Shown here: piece by piece, positions 62,358 to 64,000 of the stretch
Layout of the letters: each line of letters begins with the position of its first letter
How positions within the stretch are numbered: the first letter of the stretch is position 1
Source of the DNA: Paenibacillus peoriae KCTC 3763
GTDB lineage: Bacteria > Bacillota > Bacilli > Paenibacillales > Paenibacillaceae
NCBI RefSeq assembly: GCF_000236805.1
Contig: NZ_AGFX01000038.1
Coordinates: forward strand, 62,001 to 126,000
Length of the DNA: 64,000 nucleotides
Direction of reading: 5' to 3'
The notes under the pieces: generated by a model
Database searches by the model: none
Told to the model about the DNA's origin: nothing
The model's input: the letters and a program-made list of their open reading frames with translations, nothing else
Translations under genes and position numbers: made by a program

Positions 62358-64000
62358 TTATTCTGAATCTTCCACCGCTTGTACATTTTTCGAAGCGGAT
62401 GCATTGTATGTTGTTTTGAGCCAGTTTTCTTTTGACCAGTTCAGCTTGCCTGCACCTGCTCCATCTTTGCCCTGCAATTGAGCAACCAGATTTTCAGGAT
62501 TTTCGGCTGTATAGCTGTATGGCAATTTTGTGAATCCATTCCAGGAGAAATCAATGGCCTTCGCAGGATACGGAGCTAACGGGCTGTTCGCTTCTTCGCT
62601 GCCTCCTCTGAATACGGAGCCTTTATCCGAGAAGATGACGTCCTCTGCTTTGATTTTACCTGTAAAGTCGGCTTTTTTAGCATCTTTTTGATTATTGCGA
62701 ATTGGGGAAAATACATCAATTAAATACGATTTTTCAAGCAGTACCGCGCCATTTTCAGTTGAAATCGCACCGTTGCCTACAACGTCAAAATGGTATCCTT
62801 TAGCAGAAATTGCTTTGGCCACATCGGACGTAATTCTTTTTTTGGCTCTGGCCAATCCGGCATCATCTATAACGATGTTATAGGCATGAGCATTACCGCC
62901 ACGCAAACGTGGCATACGGTCCTGAATATCCAGGTAGTAATTATGATGCAGTGTCACTTCCAGATTCGGATTGTCGGCTGCCTTTTCTGTGGCACCAACC
63001 AGATGCGCTTTCTTTTGACCTGCTGCAATATCAATGATATCTTCTTTACTCAATCCTACGGCACTGCTTCTCAGATAAGCATACATAGGATAGGATGATT
63101 TGTCTGCTTCCATGGCGTTGACTTGCTGGGTTACCCAGCTATTGGGGCTACGGTCGTCGCCTTTGAACAGAGACCAGGAAATAGTAACTCCATTACTGCC
63201 TTTTTTCACATCTACCAAACCATCATAGGCTTTGTTGAATGTGCAATGGTCAATCCATACTTTGGAGCTTTGGCCTTCGACTGTTACATAATCCCAATCA
63301 TTTTTATCATAATTGCCTTTGGTTGCTTCATCCCACTCCCAAAGCTCGTCAAATTCGAGGTTACGGAAAATCAAATTAGAGCTGTTTTTAATGACGAAGC
63401 CGGCATGTTTGATTTTAGCGCCCTTTGCTGAGAAAATGGTGACTCCATTCAAGTTTTGAATATAGATCTTGCTCACGCCTGTTTTCTTCAGAACAGGATG
63501 TGTCTGTACAGCATTGTGAGAACTAAAAGGGTTTAGCTTGGCAGCACTTGGCATTTCATTCCAGCCGAGATCGAGATCGTTCATAATCTCAATAACCTTG
63601 ACTTTGCTGCCTTTTTTCAGTGCTTCGTGGAGATCTACAGCGTTGTAAACCTTTTTGTAATTGGCATCAGTTTCCGCAATGTTGCCTCCGCCTGTATTAC
63701 CATACGAGAAACCGGTCAAATTATAGCTGTTTTTTAAGGTTACGTTGTCATTCGTGCCGGGAGTTGGCTGATCTTTGCCTGGCTCCGGTTTCGTAGGCGG
63801 TGTGGTTGTATTCCCTCCAGAGGCAGCGCCGGATACAAGCACATTATCGAATTGGGCGGATGCCTTGGAGGTGACCAAGCCAACAGCTCCCGCTGTCAGG
63901 CTGGAGTCTTTTGCAGTCAACTCCAGTTTATCATTGACGTACATCTTAATTTCCGAACCGGACAGCTCCAGCTTTACTCTGTACCACGTATGGGTATTCA
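62358..64000 (-). CDS. Pectate lyase, family PL1, with an N-terminal accessory domain (5' end outside the window)
   Basis: The frame is open to the right edge of the window, so the signal peptide is not seen. The first visible residues (THTWYRVKLELSGSEIKMYV) are the end of a concanavalin-like or carbohydrate-binding domain, followed by a T/P/G linker with TTTPPTKPEPGKDQPTPG. The catalytic PL1 part has VWIDHCTFNKAYDGLVDVKK, VTISWSLFKGDDRSPNSW, and LHHNYYLDIQDRMPRLRGGN with the catalytic-region arginines, plus HAYNIVID. It is a secreted enzyme that cleaves pectate by beta-elimination, fitting a plant-associated lifestyle. Confidence 0.88.
   Translation of the reverse strand, partial: NTHTWYRVKLELSGSEIKMYVNDKLELTAKDSSLTAGAVGLVTSKASAQFDNVLVSGAASGGNTTTPPTKPEPGKDQPTPGTNDNVTLKNSYNLTGFSYGNTGGGNIAETDANYKKVYNAVDLHEALKKGSKVKVIEIMNDLDLGWNEMPSAAKLNPFSSHNAVQTHPVLKKTGVSKIYIQNLNGVTIFSAKGAKIKHAGFVIKNSSNLIFRNLEFDELWEWDEATKGNYDKNDWDYVTVEGQSSKVWIDHCTFNKAYDGLVDVKKGSNGVTISWSLFKGDDRSPNSWVTQQVNAMEADKSSYPMYAYLRSSAVGLSKEDIIDIAAGQKKAHLVGATEKAADNPNLEVTLHHNYYLDIQDRMPRLRGGNAHAYNIVIDDAGLARAKKRITSDVAKAISAKGYHFDVVGNGAISTENGAVLLEKSYLIDVFSPIRNNQKDAKKADFTGKIKAEDVIFSDKGSVFRGGSEEANSPLAPYPAKAIDFSWNGFTKLPYSYTAENPENLVAQLQGKDGAGAGKLNWSKENWLKTTYNASASKNVQAVEDSE

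Overview
The window looks like a chromosomal segment of a low-GC, spore-forming, plant- or soil-associated Firmicute, most likely a Paenibacillus of the P. polymyxa type. This is an inference from gene content: a GerA-type germinant receptor operon, a sporulenol/squalene-hopene cyclase, sucrose and maltose PTS operons, a pectate lyase, many AraC, LacI and MarR regulators, and strong AGGAGG ribosome-binding sites. No rRNA, tRNA, CRISPR array, prophage or complete insertion sequence was seen.

Layout. 1-2169: 5' end of a secreted protein behind a cre-like site, an SRPBCC protein and a WYL regulator. 2343-6648: spore germination operon (A, C, a small membrane protein, B). 6825-9709: a small secreted protein, a pyruvate kinase, an AraC regulator. 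9806-11565: three small exported proteins of unknown role, one only 44 residues. 11690-15855: sucrose regulon (repressor, sucrose-6-phosphate hydrolase, EIIBC) with four LacI-type operators. 16027-21939: aldo/keto reductase, MFS exporter with a divergent HxlR regulator, an alpha-carbonic anhydrase gene broken by an amber codon, and a divergent Gfo/Idh oxidoreductase and AraC pair. 22037-24762: GC-rich cyclase plus cupin pair. 24831-29827: orphan sugar-binding lipoprotein, pyruvate phosphate dikinase, GNAT acetyltransferase. 29895-30149: remnant of a FecCD-type permease. 30300-31752: Lon-like protease and a membrane protein. 31823-37902: oligopeptide ABC transporter operon. 38062-44632: DUF1304 protein, soluble PAS chemoreceptor, dicarboxylate/glutamate symporter with a divergent two-component system, MarR regulator. 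45036-48762: DinB protein, MFS transporter, XRE regulator, a MITE-like element, and a helical-repeat protein overlapping a secreted propeptide. 48825-55708: maltose regulon. 55786-57000: several very small genes and a hydrolase remnant. 57089-64000: SWIM/SNF2 pair, a small hypothetical protein and a partial pectate lyase.

How genes work together. The maltose block reads as a complete route: a PTS permease makes maltose 6'-phosphate, an EEP-family phosphatase like Enterococcus MapP removes the phosphate, a GH65 maltose phosphorylase splits maltose, and beta-phosphoglucomutase feeds glycolysis under a LacI-type repressor. The sucrose block is a parallel PTS route. Pyruvate kinase and pyruvate phosphate dikinase are both present and catalyse opposite conversions at the PEP/pyruvate node.

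The most unusual material lies between genes: a putative receptor/propeptide signalling pair beside a 197-bp inverted-repeat element (47.5-48.8 kb), two tiny single-span membrane peptides with a possible convergent antisense RNA (56.4-56.8 kb), three matching palindromes and an orphan Fur-like box upstream of a MarR gene (44.7-44.9 kb), and decayed remnants of three genes. Start codons were chosen by ribosome-binding-site spacing; all functional assignments come from reading motifs, not from database searches.
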